A stretch of 64,000 nt of DNA, from the NCBI GenBank assembly GCA_011051655.1, contig DRKS01000049.1, positions 1 to 64,000 of the forward strand, in the 5' to 3' direction. Position 1 is the stretch's first letter; each line of letters opens with the position of its first letter. Positions 19,684 through 28,495 of the stretch are shown one piece after another. This stretch comes from Sedimenticola sp. (GTDB lineage: Bacteria > Pseudomonadota > Gammaproteobacteria > Chromatiales > Chromatiaceae). The notes beneath the pieces are model-generated. The model was not told where the DNA came from, did not search any database, and saw nothing but the letters and a program-made list of their open reading frames with translations. The position numbers and the translations under genes were made by a program.

Positions 19684-21108
19684 ATGAGAAACATTAAGAC
19701 GCATAAAGTAGAACAGTTGGTCATGGCGGCGGTGGCGTTTTTCTGGTGCTTCCTCATGTGGTTCGCCAGCGCGGCATTCGTGCCCACCATCGCCTCTGAG
19801 TTTGATCTTGGCATCAAGGGCGTTGCCTTGTTGGCCAGTTCCGCCATCTGGACGGCGCCCATCCTGAGGCCTTTGGCCGGGTGGTCTTCAGACAAGATCG
19901 GGGCCCCGGCCACCTTTGTGGTTATCTTGGTGATATGCGGCGGCTTCAGCATACTGTCTGCTTATGCGAAGACGCTGGGGCCTGCAATCGGTGTCACCGA
20001 GTATCAGTTTCTCTTCTGGACCCGTGTTATCGTGGCTGCCGCCGGTATCTCCTTTGTCGTCGGCATCCAGCACGTGGCGCAATGGTTCGAGTCCGAGGAA
20101 ATGGGGGCGGCCGAGGGACTCTACGCCGGCACCGGTAACGTGGGCGCCGGGGTGGGTGCGTTGATGCTGCCGAGACTCTATGGGCTGGACTATCGCACGG
20201 CCTTTATCCACCTTGGCATTGTGGCCTTTATCATCGCCCTGTGGATCCTGTTTCGCGGCGTGGCGGCCAAGAGCGTGGAGCAGGCGGCTATGGCAAAGAA
20301 GACCGCCACAATGCGCGATACGATCTTCATCTGGACCCGGCATGCCGCCATCGCCCTCATGTTTGCCTATGCCATGTGTTTCGGACTGGAGATCGGCATG
20401 AACGCCTGGCTTCCGGGTTATTACAAGATCGGCTTTGCCGAGGCGATCAAATCCCTGGGATTTGAATCCCTCAAGGATGTGCAGATCGCCGCGGGCTCCT
20501 TTGCCGCCGTGCAGTCGTTCAACGCCTCTCTGTTCCGCCCCTTCTCGGGCTGGATCTCTGATATATGGCAGCGCAACAGATGGATGCCGTTCCCACTCAT
20601 ATCCAAGAAACTTTATTACGCACCCAGGATTCACTGGCTGATGTTCGCCCTGCTGTGCATTACCACGACGATGATCCTGCTGACCGTTGCCGGTCTCTCG
20701 GGCAACGTGGTCTGGTCGGTGCTCATCCTCGCCTTCTTCGGCATCACCGTGGCCTTCGGCACGGGCGGAACCTTTGCCATCGTCCCGCTGATGTTCAAGG
20801 AGCGTCCGGGTACGGCGACCGGCTTTATCGGCGGCGTTTCCTGTGCCGGCGGTATCGTCTATCCGCTGATCTATGGTAATGCCGCCGGATGGTTTGGAGA
20901 GGGCGGTATCCACATGGGATATGCGTTTGTCGCTGTTACCATGTTCATCCCCTTCATCCTCTATTTCATATGGTCGATGCACTGGGATATCCATCCCGAG
21001 GACCATGGTTTTGGCAGCAAAGAGAAATGGCTGGGGAAAACCGAGAGCGAGGAAGCGCCCGCTGCGGCAGCAGCCACTACCACAGCCGCATCTTCTTCCG
21101 AATCATAA
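19684..21108 (+). CDS. narK1: Nitrate/nitrite MFS transporter, type I NarK
   Basis: This 474-residue major-facilitator protein of the nitrate-nitrite porter family has about 12 membrane segments. The GWSSDKIG loop motif, a first nitrate signature in AGTGNVGAGVGALMLPRLYG and a second in GFIGGVSCAGGIVYP are visible. It lacks the WRPEDPxFW-type N-terminus of E. coli NarK, which the second narK here does have, so it fits the type I group (proton-linked nitrate uptake in Paracoccus). Unusual extra sequence around residues 290-310 lies between two helices, and the C-terminus is alanine-rich. AGGA precedes the ATG. It starts a run of small genes ending at the hairpin near 22.2 kb. Confidence 0.88.
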   Translation: MRNIKTHKVEQLVMAAVAFFWCFLMWFASAAFVPTIASEFDLGIKGVALLASSAIWTAPILRPLAGWSSDKIGAPATFVVILVICGGFSILSAYAKTLGPAIGVTEYQFLFWTRVIVAAAGISFVVGIQHVAQWFESEEMGAAEGLYAGTGNVGAGVGALMLPRLYGLDYRTAFIHLGIVAFIIALWILFRGVAAKSVEQAAMAKKTATMRDTIFIWTRHAAIALMFAYAMCFGLEIGMNAWLPGYYKIGFAEAIKSLGFESLKDVQIAAGSFAAVQSFNASLFRPFSGWISDIWQRNRWMPFPLISKKLYYAPRIHWLMFALLCITTTMILLTVAGLSGNVVWSVLILAFFGITVAFGTGGTFAIVPLMFKERPGTATGFIGGVSCAGGIVYPLIYGNAAGWFGEGGIHMGYAFVAVTMFIPFILYFIWSMHWDIHPEDHGFGSKEKWLGKTESEEAPAAAAATTTAASSSES

Positions 21109-21163
21109 ACCAACGGCTGAATTCACTTTAGCCGGTTTCTAAGAACAGTTGGAGGTAATTGTT

Positions 21164-21445
21164 ATGGGCGCAGGTTCTTTTGAGCATGACGAATCCTATG
21201 TATATGAACCGTGGTACAAATATGGGATCATGTTCCTTTTTTTCGAGGCTGCCATTGCGGTCGGCGTTACCATTTATTCGCTCTCCATGGCGTTTTCGGG
21301 CCAGGCCGTGCAGTTCAAGAAAAAGGTAGTGTTTGAAAAGAAGCCGGCAGTCGAGGCGCCGGCGCCACCCGTGGCGCAGCAGTGCGCGGCAATACAGCAA
21401 CAGCTGGAAGACTGCCTGAAGGCTGCAGGGGCAAAAACAAAATAA
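21164..21445 (+). CDS. Small single-pass membrane protein of the nar cluster
   Basis: This 93-residue protein has an ATG at 21164 with GGAGGT eight bases upstream, a strong translation signal. The sequence shows an acidic/aromatic N-terminus (EHDESYVYEPWYKYG), one membrane helix (about 24-45, IMFLFFEAAIAVGVTIYSLSM) and a charged, proline-rich tail with two cysteines. I do not recognise a family. It lies 55 bp after narK1 on the same strand and before a universal stress protein gene. The position suggests a role linked to nitrate transport or respiration, but that is inference from context only. Confidence 0.75.
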   Translation: MGAGSFEHDESYVYEPWYKYGIMFLFFEAAIAVGVTIYSLSMAFSGQAVQFKKKVVFEKKPAVEAPAPPVAQQCAAIQQQLEDCLKAAGAKTK

Positions 21446-21526
21446 CCGCGATGCTTTGCCGGTTGGTTGTGCGAGCCGCCTGACCGGCAGGAAAACCGAA
21501 AATGTCAAGCAAGGGGATTAAAGACT

Positions 21527-21973
21527 ATGGCGACATTTAAAAAGATCCTGATATCTTACAACGGATCGCAACCCTGCCGGAGAGCTGCCGAAAAGGCGAT
21601 GGAAATCGCCGCCGACCAAGGGGCCGAGGTGTTTGCTCTGAAGGTGATAGCCTTTTCATACGAGACGATCGCCCCCTCAGACCGCCTCTGGGAAACGATC
21701 ATGGATGATCTCAGGGGCAAGGCCACTGCGATCCTGGATGAGCTCAAGCCCATGGCGGAGGAAAAGGGGCTAAACCTTACTACGGAGATAAGGGAAGGGG
21801 TTGCCGAAGAGGAGATTGCCGGCTACGCCTGTGAAATCGGGGCGGACCTTATCGTGGCAGCCGTGGGCGGCAGGGTCAGCCGCATGGGCAGGTTCCTTGG
21901 CAAAGGCCAGCAAAGGATGAGTATACGCACGCTGGTCAGCGAAGCCCCTTGCCCCGTGATGCTGCTGCATTGA
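21527..21973 (+). CDS. Universal stress protein (UspA family)
   Basis: The 148-residue single Usp domain starts MATFKKILISYNGSQPCRRAAEKAMEIA. It has the nucleotide-loop-like C-terminal segment RFLGKGQQRMSIRTLVSEAPCPVMLLH. The usual G-2x-G-9x-G(S/T) ATP motif is only partly kept, as GGRVSRMGRFLGKG, so ATP binding is uncertain. The ATG at 21527 has AAGGGG upstream; an earlier in-frame ATG at 21467 lacks one. Usp genes often accompany anaerobic respiration genes, and here it lies inside the nar cluster between two small membrane-protein genes. Confidence 0.85.
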   Translation: MATFKKILISYNGSQPCRRAAEKAMEIAADQGAEVFALKVIAFSYETIAPSDRLWETIMDDLRGKATAILDELKPMAEEKGLNLTTEIREGVAEEEIAGYACEIGADLIVAAVGGRVSRMGRFLGKGQQRMSIRTLVSEAPCPVMLLH

Positions 21974-22055
21974 TCTGTGAAGTTCCAGTGCGTCGCCGGT
22001 TCTGGAAGGCGCGTGCTTGGGATGATCTTGACCAAGGGTTGGCCGGTAGTTGCAA

Positions 22056-22193
22056 ATGAAAATTGAGAGATATATACCGATAGTGTCCGCGGCGGGGTTT
22101 GTCGGACTGGTGGTAAGTCTGTTCCTGCTTTCAGATTATTCAGAGCCCTTGATGAATCTGGCTGGGGAATATGTAAAACACTTCAGCAAGTAA
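22056..22193 (+). CDS. Very small membrane peptide (45 residues) of the nar cluster
   Basis: This short frame from ATG 22056 to TAA 22193 encodes 45 residues: a charged start (MKIERYIP), one hydrophobic helix (IVSAAGFVGLVVSLFLL, about 9-25) and a polar end (SDYSEPLMNLAGEYVKHFSK). It ends directly before a strong hairpin, which supports its being the last gene of the narK1 unit. No good Shine-Dalgarno sequence is seen beyond AAGGGTTGG about 20 bases upstream. No family is recognised. Coding status rests on the helix pattern and position. Confidence 0.5.
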   Translation: MKIERYIPIVSAAGFVGLVVSLFLLSDYSEPLMNLAGEYVKHFSK

Positions 22194-22225
22194 CAATACC
22201 TCCGGCCCTTGGGTCGGAGGTATTG
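22194..22225. terminator. Strong hairpin closing the narK1 unit
   Basis: CAATACCTCCG (22194-22204) pairs perfectly with CGGAGGTATTG (22215-22225), and the loop can extend the stem with CCC/GGG. There is no real T-tract, so it may act as an mRNA 3'-end stabiliser or a weak terminator. It begins at the base after a stop codon. Confidence 0.6.
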
Positions 22226-22919
22226 CATTTCCATACCTGCAGCTTTGCTGCCTGCCAGAGTCGGCGGGCAAGATCCCGGTCCCGTCTGGCGGGGAGTCGG
22301 GCGTCAGCCCGGCATGGCCGGGGCAATCTCCACCGGCTGCAATTTCGCGGGCGATTTCAAGCGCATTCTCAATCTTCTCGTCTTCTTGCCAAACACTCCC
22401 TCCCCAGGAGAAAGCAGTTGTTTTACAAAGGGGGAGGCAGATGGGTTATTGGGGATACCTACAAAAAAAACAGACTGCCAACTGGCCGCCGATGTTCGGT
22501 CATTTTGCGGCCGTTGATCAATTAAATCAAATGGTTAGCATGAATACCGCCGATACCACTTTGTGGGTGGTTACGGGGTATACCCCTACTGGTTCAGCCA
22601 TTGTATTCATGAGCCGTTTCTGGTTTTTTAGCACCACGCGTTATTAGGGCCGGGGCGTCCGGCGTTTGTAATTTTGGGTATGGAGTTTGGGGACTGCGCC
22701 CGGCCATTACCGGTTGCCGCGCAAGACGGATTTGGTATCAAGCATGAATACCATGAGGCTCACCACCCCTGTTGCATGGTGGTGATGTTTTTACCGATTG
22801 TATTCCCGTCGTGAGCGGGGACCTTGGCCAAAGGTGGAGTGCCAGAGCCGGTACCTAGGAGATAAGCCCCCGAGTTCCTGAGTGACTGTGAGTAGATAAA
22901 TAATATAGAGGGTAATGTA
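22226..22919 (+). promoter_or_regulatory. Long control/leader region of narK2-narGHJI
   Basis: I see no convincing gene in these 694 bp. NarL-like heptamers include TACCACT at 22554-22560 facing GTGGGTG at 22563-22569 (a degenerate 7-2-7 site) and the palindrome GGGGTATACCCC at about 22575-22586. An AT-rich dyad TTGAT-N7-ATCAA lies at 22514-22530; its spacing does not fit FNR. The order A-run, dyad, heptamer pair resembles the narK1 control region. Hairpins CACCACC/GGTGGTG (22761-22784, followed by ATGTTTTT) and ACCTT/AAGGT (22821-22835) lie in the presumed leader. Confidence 0.55.
22761..22791 (+). terminator. Terminator-like hairpin in the narK2 leader (possible attenuator)
   Basis: CACCACC (22761-22767) pairs with GGTGGTG (22778-22784) around a 10-base loop and is followed by ATGTTTTT. 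It lies 130 bp before the narK2 start codon. It could be a leader attenuator or a chance hairpin. Confidence 0.35.
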
Positions 22920-24524
22920 ATGTCAGATATCTTAAAATGGGATCCAGAAGATACAGAGTTCTGGGAAAAAGAAGGCAAAAAGATTGCCAACCGAAATCTC
23001 TGGATTTCAATTCCAAGCCTGCTTTGCGGGTTCGCCGTATGGCTCTACTGGGGCATCATCACGGTGCAGATGCTCAACCTGGGTTTTCCGTTCCAGAAGG
23101 CCGAGTTGTTCACCCTGGCAGCTATTGCCGGTCTGACCGGTGCGACCCTGCGTATCCCCAGTAGCTTCTTCATCCGTATCGCCGGTGGGCGCAATACCAT
23201 CTTTTTCACTACGGCGCTGCTGATGATTCCGGCCGCTGGTGCCGGCATCGCATTGCAGGACAAGGATACCCCGCTGTGGGTGTTCCAGTGCCTGGCCTTT
23301 CTCTCCGGCTTCGGTGGTGGCAACTTCGCCTCCTCCATGTCCAACATCAGTTTCTTTTTCCCCAAGCGCATGCAGGGCTTGTCTTTGGGGCTGAATGCGG
23401 GCCTGGGTAATGCGGGCGTGACCACCATGCAGATTTTGGTGCCCCTGGTCATGACCTTCCCCCTCTTCGGCGGTGAGCCCATGATCCTGCAAAATACCTC
23501 GGGCACCCTGATTGGCAAGATCCCCGCCGGTACTGAGACCTACATCCAAAATGCCGGTTTTGTCTGGCTGCTGTTCCTCGTTCCTTTGGCCTTCGCCGGC
23601 TGGTTCGGGATGAACAATATCCGCGACGAGCATGTCTCCCCCCATATCGGCACCCCCATCAACTGCTTTGTCAAGATCAGCGGCATGCTGGCGGTGGGTT
23701 TCGTCACGGCGGCCATAGGCCTGTATATCATCCTGCCCGCCCCGGTTGGGCTGGGCGCCCCCGGCTGGGCCAAGTGGCCGGTGATTGCCGGTGTCATCAC
23801 CGCCACCGTGCTGCTGCTGAAGATGATCCCCGGTGAGATCAAGCCCATCCTGGCGCGCAGCTACAAGATCTTCAATCACAAGCATACCTGGGTCATGAGC
23901 ATCATCTACACCATGACCTTCGGCAGCTTCATCGGTTACTCCGCCGGTTTTGCGCTGTGCATCAAGGTGGTGTTCGGCTTCCAGCACATTGTGGTGGATG
24001 GTGTGATGACCCACAACACGGCCAATGCGAATGGCCCGTCGGCCCTGATGTACGCCTGGATGGGGCCCTTCATCGGCGCCCTGATCCGTCCCGTTGGCGG
24101 CTGGATTTCCGATAAGGTGGGCGGCGCCAAGGTGACCCAGTGGGTCTCCATCGTAATGATTCTGTGCGCCCTGGGTGTGGCCTACTTCCTGAAGGCGGCC
24201 TATGTGTCCGCGACGCCGGAAGAGTACTTCGTGCCCTTCTTCCTGCTCTTCCTGGCCCTGTTCGCTGCCACCGGTATCGGCAATGGCTCCACCTTTCGCA
24301 CCATCGCCATGGTGTTCGACAAGGAACAGGCCGGGCCGGTGCTGGGTTGGACCTCGGCGGTGGCCGCCTATGGTGCCTTCATCATCCCCAAGGTGTTCGG
24401 TGAGCAGATCAAGGCTGCGACCCCTGAAGATGCACTCTATGGCTTCGCCATTTTCTATTTCATCTGCTTTGTCCTGAACTGGTGGTACTACCTGGGACCG
24501 AAGAGGGAATATGACAACCCCTAA
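22920..24524 (+). CDS. narK2: Nitrate/nitrite antiporter, type II NarK (NarK2/NarU-like)
   Basis: This 534-residue major-facilitator protein has the E. coli NarK-like N-terminus (LKWDPEDTEFWEKEGKKIANRNLWIS). Nitrate signatures are GLNAGLGNAGVTTMQILVPL and AAYGAFIIPKVFG, and FASSMSNISFFFPKRMQG is present. It exchanges nitrate for nitrite during respiration. It is longer than E. coli NarK (463), mainly from loops around residues 195-240 and 360-380. GAGGGT lies about seven bases before the ATG. It sits directly upstream of narG, separated by a terminator hairpin. The genome therefore carries both NarK types in one locus, as Paracoccus and Pseudomonas do. Confidence 0.94.
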   Translation: MSDILKWDPEDTEFWEKEGKKIANRNLWISIPSLLCGFAVWLYWGIITVQMLNLGFPFQKAELFTLAAIAGLTGATLRIPSSFFIRIAGGRNTIFFTTALLMIPAAGAGIALQDKDTPLWVFQCLAFLSGFGGGNFASSMSNISFFFPKRMQGLSLGLNAGLGNAGVTTMQILVPLVMTFPLFGGEPMILQNTSGTLIGKIPAGTETYIQNAGFVWLLFLVPLAFAGWFGMNNIRDEHVSPHIGTPINCFVKISGMLAVGFVTAAIGLYIILPAPVGLGAPGWAKWPVIAGVITATVLLLKMIPGEIKPILARSYKIFNHKHTWVMSIIYTMTFGSFIGYSAGFALCIKVVFGFQHIVVDGVMTHNTANANGPSALMYAWMGPFIGALIRPVGGWISDKVGGAKVTQWVSIVMILCALGVAYFLKAAYVSATPEEYFVPFFLLFLALFAATGIGNGSTFRTIAMVFDKEQAGPVLGWTSAVAAYGAFIIPKVFGEQIKAATPEDALYGFAIFYFICFVLNWWYYLGPKREYDNP

Positions 24525-24541
24525 AACATAAGCGGGAGCGG

Positions 24542-24577
24542 AACCGGCAACAATCCCGTATTGTTGCCGGTTTCTTC
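24542..24577 (+). terminator. Intrinsic terminator between narK2 and narG
   Basis: AACCGGCAACAAT (24542-24554) pairs perfectly with ATTGTTGCCGGTT (24560-24572) over a five-base loop and is followed by a T-rich tail. Because narG lies 82 bp further on the same strand, it probably sets a lower level of read-through or separates two transcripts. Confidence 0.8.
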
Positions 24578-24658
24578 TGCATCAAGGGGAGTTTTATTCC
24601 CTAACCAAAAAATAACTTTGGCGGATCTATTTCAAGCCATGTTTAGAGGAGACGAATT

Positions 24659-27600
24659 ATGAGTCACTTTGTTGACCGTCTGCGTTTTTTCACGAAGGAG
24701 ACAGAAACCTTCTCCAAAGGTCACGGTATAGTGACTACCGAAGACCGGCAGTGGGAAGATACCTACCGCAACCGCTGGCGCCACGACAAGGTTGTACGTT
24801 CCACCCACGGCGTCAACTGTACAGGAGGATGCTCCTGGAAGATTTTTGTGAAAAACGGTCTGGTGGCCTATGAAATGCAGCAGACCGACTACCCGCGTAC
24901 ACGGCCTGACATGCCTGACCATGAGCCGCGTGGTTGCCAGCGCGGCGCCAGCTTTTCCTGGTACCTCTACAGCCCTCACCGTATCAAGTATCCCCTGATG
25001 CGTGGCCGCCTGATGGAGCTTTACCGTGCCGAGCGCGCCAAGGGCAAGGATCCCGTCGAGGCCTGGGAGGCGATTCAGTCCGATCCCAAGAAACGGAAGA
25101 AATACACCGCCGTCCGTGGATTGGGCGGTTTCGTGCGCAGCACCTGGGAAGAGGTGAATGAGATCATCGCCGCGGCCAACGTCTACACCGTCAAAAAGTG
25201 GGGCCCGGACCGCATCTATGGATTTTCGCCGATCCCGGCCATGTCCATGATCAGCTATGCCGCCGGCTCCCGCTATCTCTCTCTCATCGGCGGCGCCTGC
25301 GGCTCCTTCTATGACTGGTACTGTGATCTGCCTCCCTCCTCGCCGCAGGTCTGGGGCGAGCAGACCGACGTGCCGGAAGCGGCGGACTGGTATAACTCCA
25401 AGTACCTGATCGTGTGCGGCGCCAACCTGCCCATGACCCGTACCCCCGATGCCCATTTTGCCATTGAGGCCCGCTACAACGGCACCAAGGTGGTCTCCAT
25501 GGCCCCCGACTATGCCGAATATGTAAAGTTCGCGGACCTTTGGATGCCGGTTCGCCAGGGCACCGACTCGGCGGCCTTCCTGGCCATGGGGCACGTGGCG
25601 CTGAAAGAGTTCCACGTCGACAAGCAGGACCCCTATTTCACCGAGTATGCGCGTAAGTATACCGACCTGCCCATGCAGGTGATCCTGCGCAAGGATGGCG
25701 ACAGGTATGTTACGGACCGCTTCCTGCGTGCCTCCGACTTTACCGAGAACCTGGGCGAGAAAAACAATCCCGAGTGGAAGACCATTGTTTTCGATTCCAA
25801 GAGCGGGGCCTTCGTCTGCCCCAACGGCTCGGTGGGTTTCCGCTGGGGTGAGGAAGGCAAATGGAATCTGCTGCCCAAGAACTCGGCCGATCAGTCCGAG
25901 ATCGAGGCGGAGCTCAGCTGCATCGACAACAGGGACGACGTGCTGGACGTGGCCTTCCCGCACTTTACGGCAGGAGAGGGGGATGTGCTCATGCGCAAGA
26001 TCCCCGTCCGCAAGATAAAGATCCGCAACAAGAACACCTTCGTGGCCTCCGTGTTCGATTTGCAGGTTGCTCAATACGGCATCGACCGCGGCCTGGGTGA
26101 CAACCTGGCGACCTCCTACAGTGATGGGTCCGTGCCCTATACGCCGGCCTGGGCCGAGAAGATCACGGGCGTAAAGGCCGCCGACCTGGAGCGCACCGGC
26201 CGCGAGTTTGCTGAAAACGCCTCCAAGACCAGGGGCAAATCCATGGTCATCCTGGGCGCGGCCATCAACCACTGGTATCACAATGACATGCACTATCGCG
26301 GCATCATGAACCTGCTGCACATGTGTGGCTGCGTGGGTCAGTCCGGTGGCGGCTGGGCCCACTATGTGGGCCAGGAAAAGCTGCGGCCCCAGGCCGGCTG
26401 GGCGCCGGTTGCGTTCGCGCTGGACTGGCACCGTCCGCCGCGCCACATGAACTCGACCTCGTACTGGTACTTCCACACCGACCAGTGGCGCTATGAAAAG
26501 GTTGTTGCGGACGAGGTGCTGGCCTCTACCGCCAAAGGCCGTTACAAAGGCTATCAACTGGCCGATTACAACGTGGTCTCCCAGCGGCTGGGCTGGCTGC
26601 CGTCGGCCCCGCATTTCAACAAGAACCCGCTGGACGTGGTGGCCGAGGCGGAAGCGGCGGGCGCCAAGGACGAAGCGGCCGTGGCCAAGCATATGGTCAA
26701 GCAGCTCAAGAGCGGTGACCTGGCCTTTGCCTGCGAAGACATCGATGCGCCGGAGAGCTTTCCGCGCAACCTGTTTGTCTGGCGCGCCAACCTGCTGGGG
26801 TGCTCCGCCAAGGGTCATGAGTATTTCCTGAAACACTTGGTGGGCGCCCAGAACGGCGTCATGCAGGAAGGCACGGAAGGTGCCGCCTGTCAGGAAATCA
26901 AGTGGCGTGAAGAGGCCCCTGTGGGCAAGCTGGACCTGATGGTGGATATCAACTTCCGCTTGAATTCCACGGGCGCCTATTCCGACATCATCCTGCCGAC
27001 GGCCACCTGGTACGAGAAGGCGGATATCAACACCACGGACATGCACCCCTTCATCCACCCGCTGGCCCCGGCGGTGGATCCCGCCTGGGAGTCCAAGTCG
27101 GACTGGCAGATCTTCAAGGCCATTGCGAAGAAATTCTCGGAACTGGCCGAGACCCATCTGGGGGTCCGCAAGGACGTGGTGGCCCTTCCCATGCAGCATG
27201 ATTCGCCGCAGGCATTGGCGCAACCCCTGGGTGAAGTGAAAGACTGGAAGAAGGGTGACTGTGAGCCGGTGCCGGGCAAGACCCTGCCGCTGTTGAAGGT
27301 TGTGGAGCGCGATTATCCCAACACCTACAAGAAGTTCTGCGCCCTCGGGCCGCTGATGATCACGGCGGGCAACGGCGTCAAGGGCCTGGCCTGGAACACC
27401 GAGGAGGAGTACGAGGAACTCAAGAAGCTCAACGGGGTTATCAAGGAAGAGGGCATCACCAAGGGCATGCCTCAGCTGGAGGAGGATATCGCAGTCTGTG
27501 ATACGGTGATGGAAATGGCGCCCGAGACCAACGGTGAAGTGGCCCACAAATCCTGGAAGGCGCTGGGCGTGAAGACCGGTATCGATCACAACCATCTGTG

Positions 27601-28405
27601 CGACCCGCGCCAGCATGAAAAGATCCGCTATCGTGATATCCAGGCCCAGCCGCGCAAGATCATCACCGCGCCCACCTGGTCGGGTATCGAGTCGGAGGAG
27701 GTGAGCTACAACGCCGGCTGGACCAATATCCACGAGCATATCCCGTTCCGCACCCTCACCGGGCGCGCCCAGTTCTATCAGGATCACGAATGGATGCTCG
27801 ATTTTGGTGAAGGCTTCTGCGTCTACCGTCCGCCGGTGGATATGAAGGCCCACCAGATCGTCAAGGAGAAGATGAAGAACAAGCCGCACCTGGTGCTGAA
27901 CTGGATTACGCCGCACTCCAAGTGGGGCATCCACTCTACCTATCAGGACAACCTCCGGATGCTGACATTGTTCCGCGGCGGCCCTTACTTCTGGGTGGCC
28001 GAGGATGACGCCAAAAGCATTGGCCTCAAAGACAATGACTGGGTAGAGGCGGTCAACGGCAACGGCGCAACGGTGGCCCGTGTCATCGTCAGCCAACGTG
28101 TGCCCAGAGGCATGGCCATGATGTATCACGCCCAGGAGAAGAACGTGAACGTGCCGGGCTCCGTCACCACGGGTAAACGTGGCGGCATCCTCAACAGTGT
28201 GACCCGTACCGTGGTCAAGCCGACGCATATGATCGGTGGTTACGCCCAGTTGTCCTACAGCTTCAACTACATGGGCACGGTGGGCTGCCAGCGTGATGAG
28301 TACGTCATTGTCCACAAGATCGAGGATCGCGATGTCGATTGGCTGGAGCGGCCGCTGACACCTGCGCGTGAGGCCCAACTGAATCCTCCGGGAATAGAAA
28401 ACTAA
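24659..28405 (+). CDS. narG: Respiratory nitrate reductase alpha subunit NarG
   Basis: This 1248-residue molybdenum (bis-MGD) catalytic subunit reduces nitrate to nitrite on the cytoplasmic side of the membrane. The FS0 [4Fe-4S] ligands H50, C54, C58 and C93 fall at the E. coli positions (STHGVNCTGGCSW, EPRGCQRGAS). The molybdopterin blocks, such as GANLPMTRTPDAHF and TGRAQFYQDHEWML, are intact. Length matches E. coli NarG (1247). AGAGGAGA precedes the ATG. It is the first gene of narGHJI and is preceded by the terminator at 24.55 kb. Confidence 0.98.
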   Translation: MSHFVDRLRFFTKETETFSKGHGIVTTEDRQWEDTYRNRWRHDKVVRSTHGVNCTGGCSWKIFVKNGLVAYEMQQTDYPRTRPDMPDHEPRGCQRGASFSWYLYSPHRIKYPLMRGRLMELYRAERAKGKDPVEAWEAIQSDPKKRKKYTAVRGLGGFVRSTWEEVNEIIAAANVYTVKKWGPDRIYGFSPIPAMSMISYAAGSRYLSLIGGACGSFYDWYCDLPPSSPQVWGEQTDVPEAADWYNSKYLIVCGANLPMTRTPDAHFAIEARYNGTKVVSMAPDYAEYVKFADLWMPVRQGTDSAAFLAMGHVALKEFHVDKQDPYFTEYARKYTDLPMQVILRKDGDRYVTDRFLRASDFTENLGEKNNPEWKTIVFDSKSGAFVCPNGSVGFRWGEEGKWNLLPKNSADQSEIEAELSCIDNRDDVLDVAFPHFTAGEGDVLMRKIPVRKIKIRNKNTFVASVFDLQVAQYGIDRGLGDNLATSYSDGSVPYTPAWAEKITGVKAADLERTGREFAENASKTRGKSMVILGAAINHWYHNDMHYRGIMNLLHMCGCVGQSGGGWAHYVGQEKLRPQAGWAPVAFALDWHRPPRHMNSTSYWYFHTDQWRYEKVVADEVLASTAKGRYKGYQLADYNVVSQRLGWLPSAPHFNKNPLDVVAEAEAAGAKDEAAVAKHMVKQLKSGDLAFACEDIDAPESFPRNLFVWRANLLGCSAKGHEYFLKHLVGAQNGVMQEGTEGAACQEIKWREEAPVGKLDLMVDINFRLNSTGAYSDIILPTATWYEKADINTTDMHPFIHPLAPAVDPAWESKSDWQIFKAIAKKFSELAETHLGVRKDVVALPMQHDSPQALAQPLGEVKDWKKGDCEPVPGKTLPLLKVVERDYPNTYKKFCALGPLMITAGNGVKGLAWNTEEEYEELKKLNGVIKEEGITKGMPQLEEDIAVCDTVMEMAPETNGEVAHKSWKALGVKTGIDHNHLCDPRQHEKIRYRDIQAQPRKIITAPTWSGIESEEVSYNAGWTNIHEHIPFRTLTGRAQFYQDHEWMLDFGEGFCVYRPPVDMKAHQIVKEKMKNKPHLVLNWITPHSKWGIHSTYQDNLRMLTLFRGGPYFWVAEDDAKSIGLKDNDWVEAVNGNGATVARVIVSQRVPRGMAMMYHAQEKNVNVPGSVTTGKRGGILNSVTRTVVKPTHMIGGYAQLSYSFNYMGTVGCQRDEYVIVHKIEDRDVDWLERPLTPAREAQLNPPGIEN

Positions 28406-28495
28406 CAGCGTTATCAACTGATGCGGGGCTGTGGAGAGCCAATGAAAACTCCCTGCCCCGCAACCCGGTGGTGAAAGAACTTCGAGGAACATGAA

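Noticed and set aside
22209-22525. Two overlapping plus-strand frames of about 100 codons before narK2
   Set aside because: They start inside the hairpin after the 45-residue gene, lack ribosome sites, and translate to basic low-complexity sequence across the presumed regulatory region.
22514-22530. FNR/ANR box TTGAT...ATCAA upstream of narK2
   Set aside because: The half-sites are separated by seven bases rather than four, so it does not fit the FNR dyad. It is described only as an AT-rich dyad.
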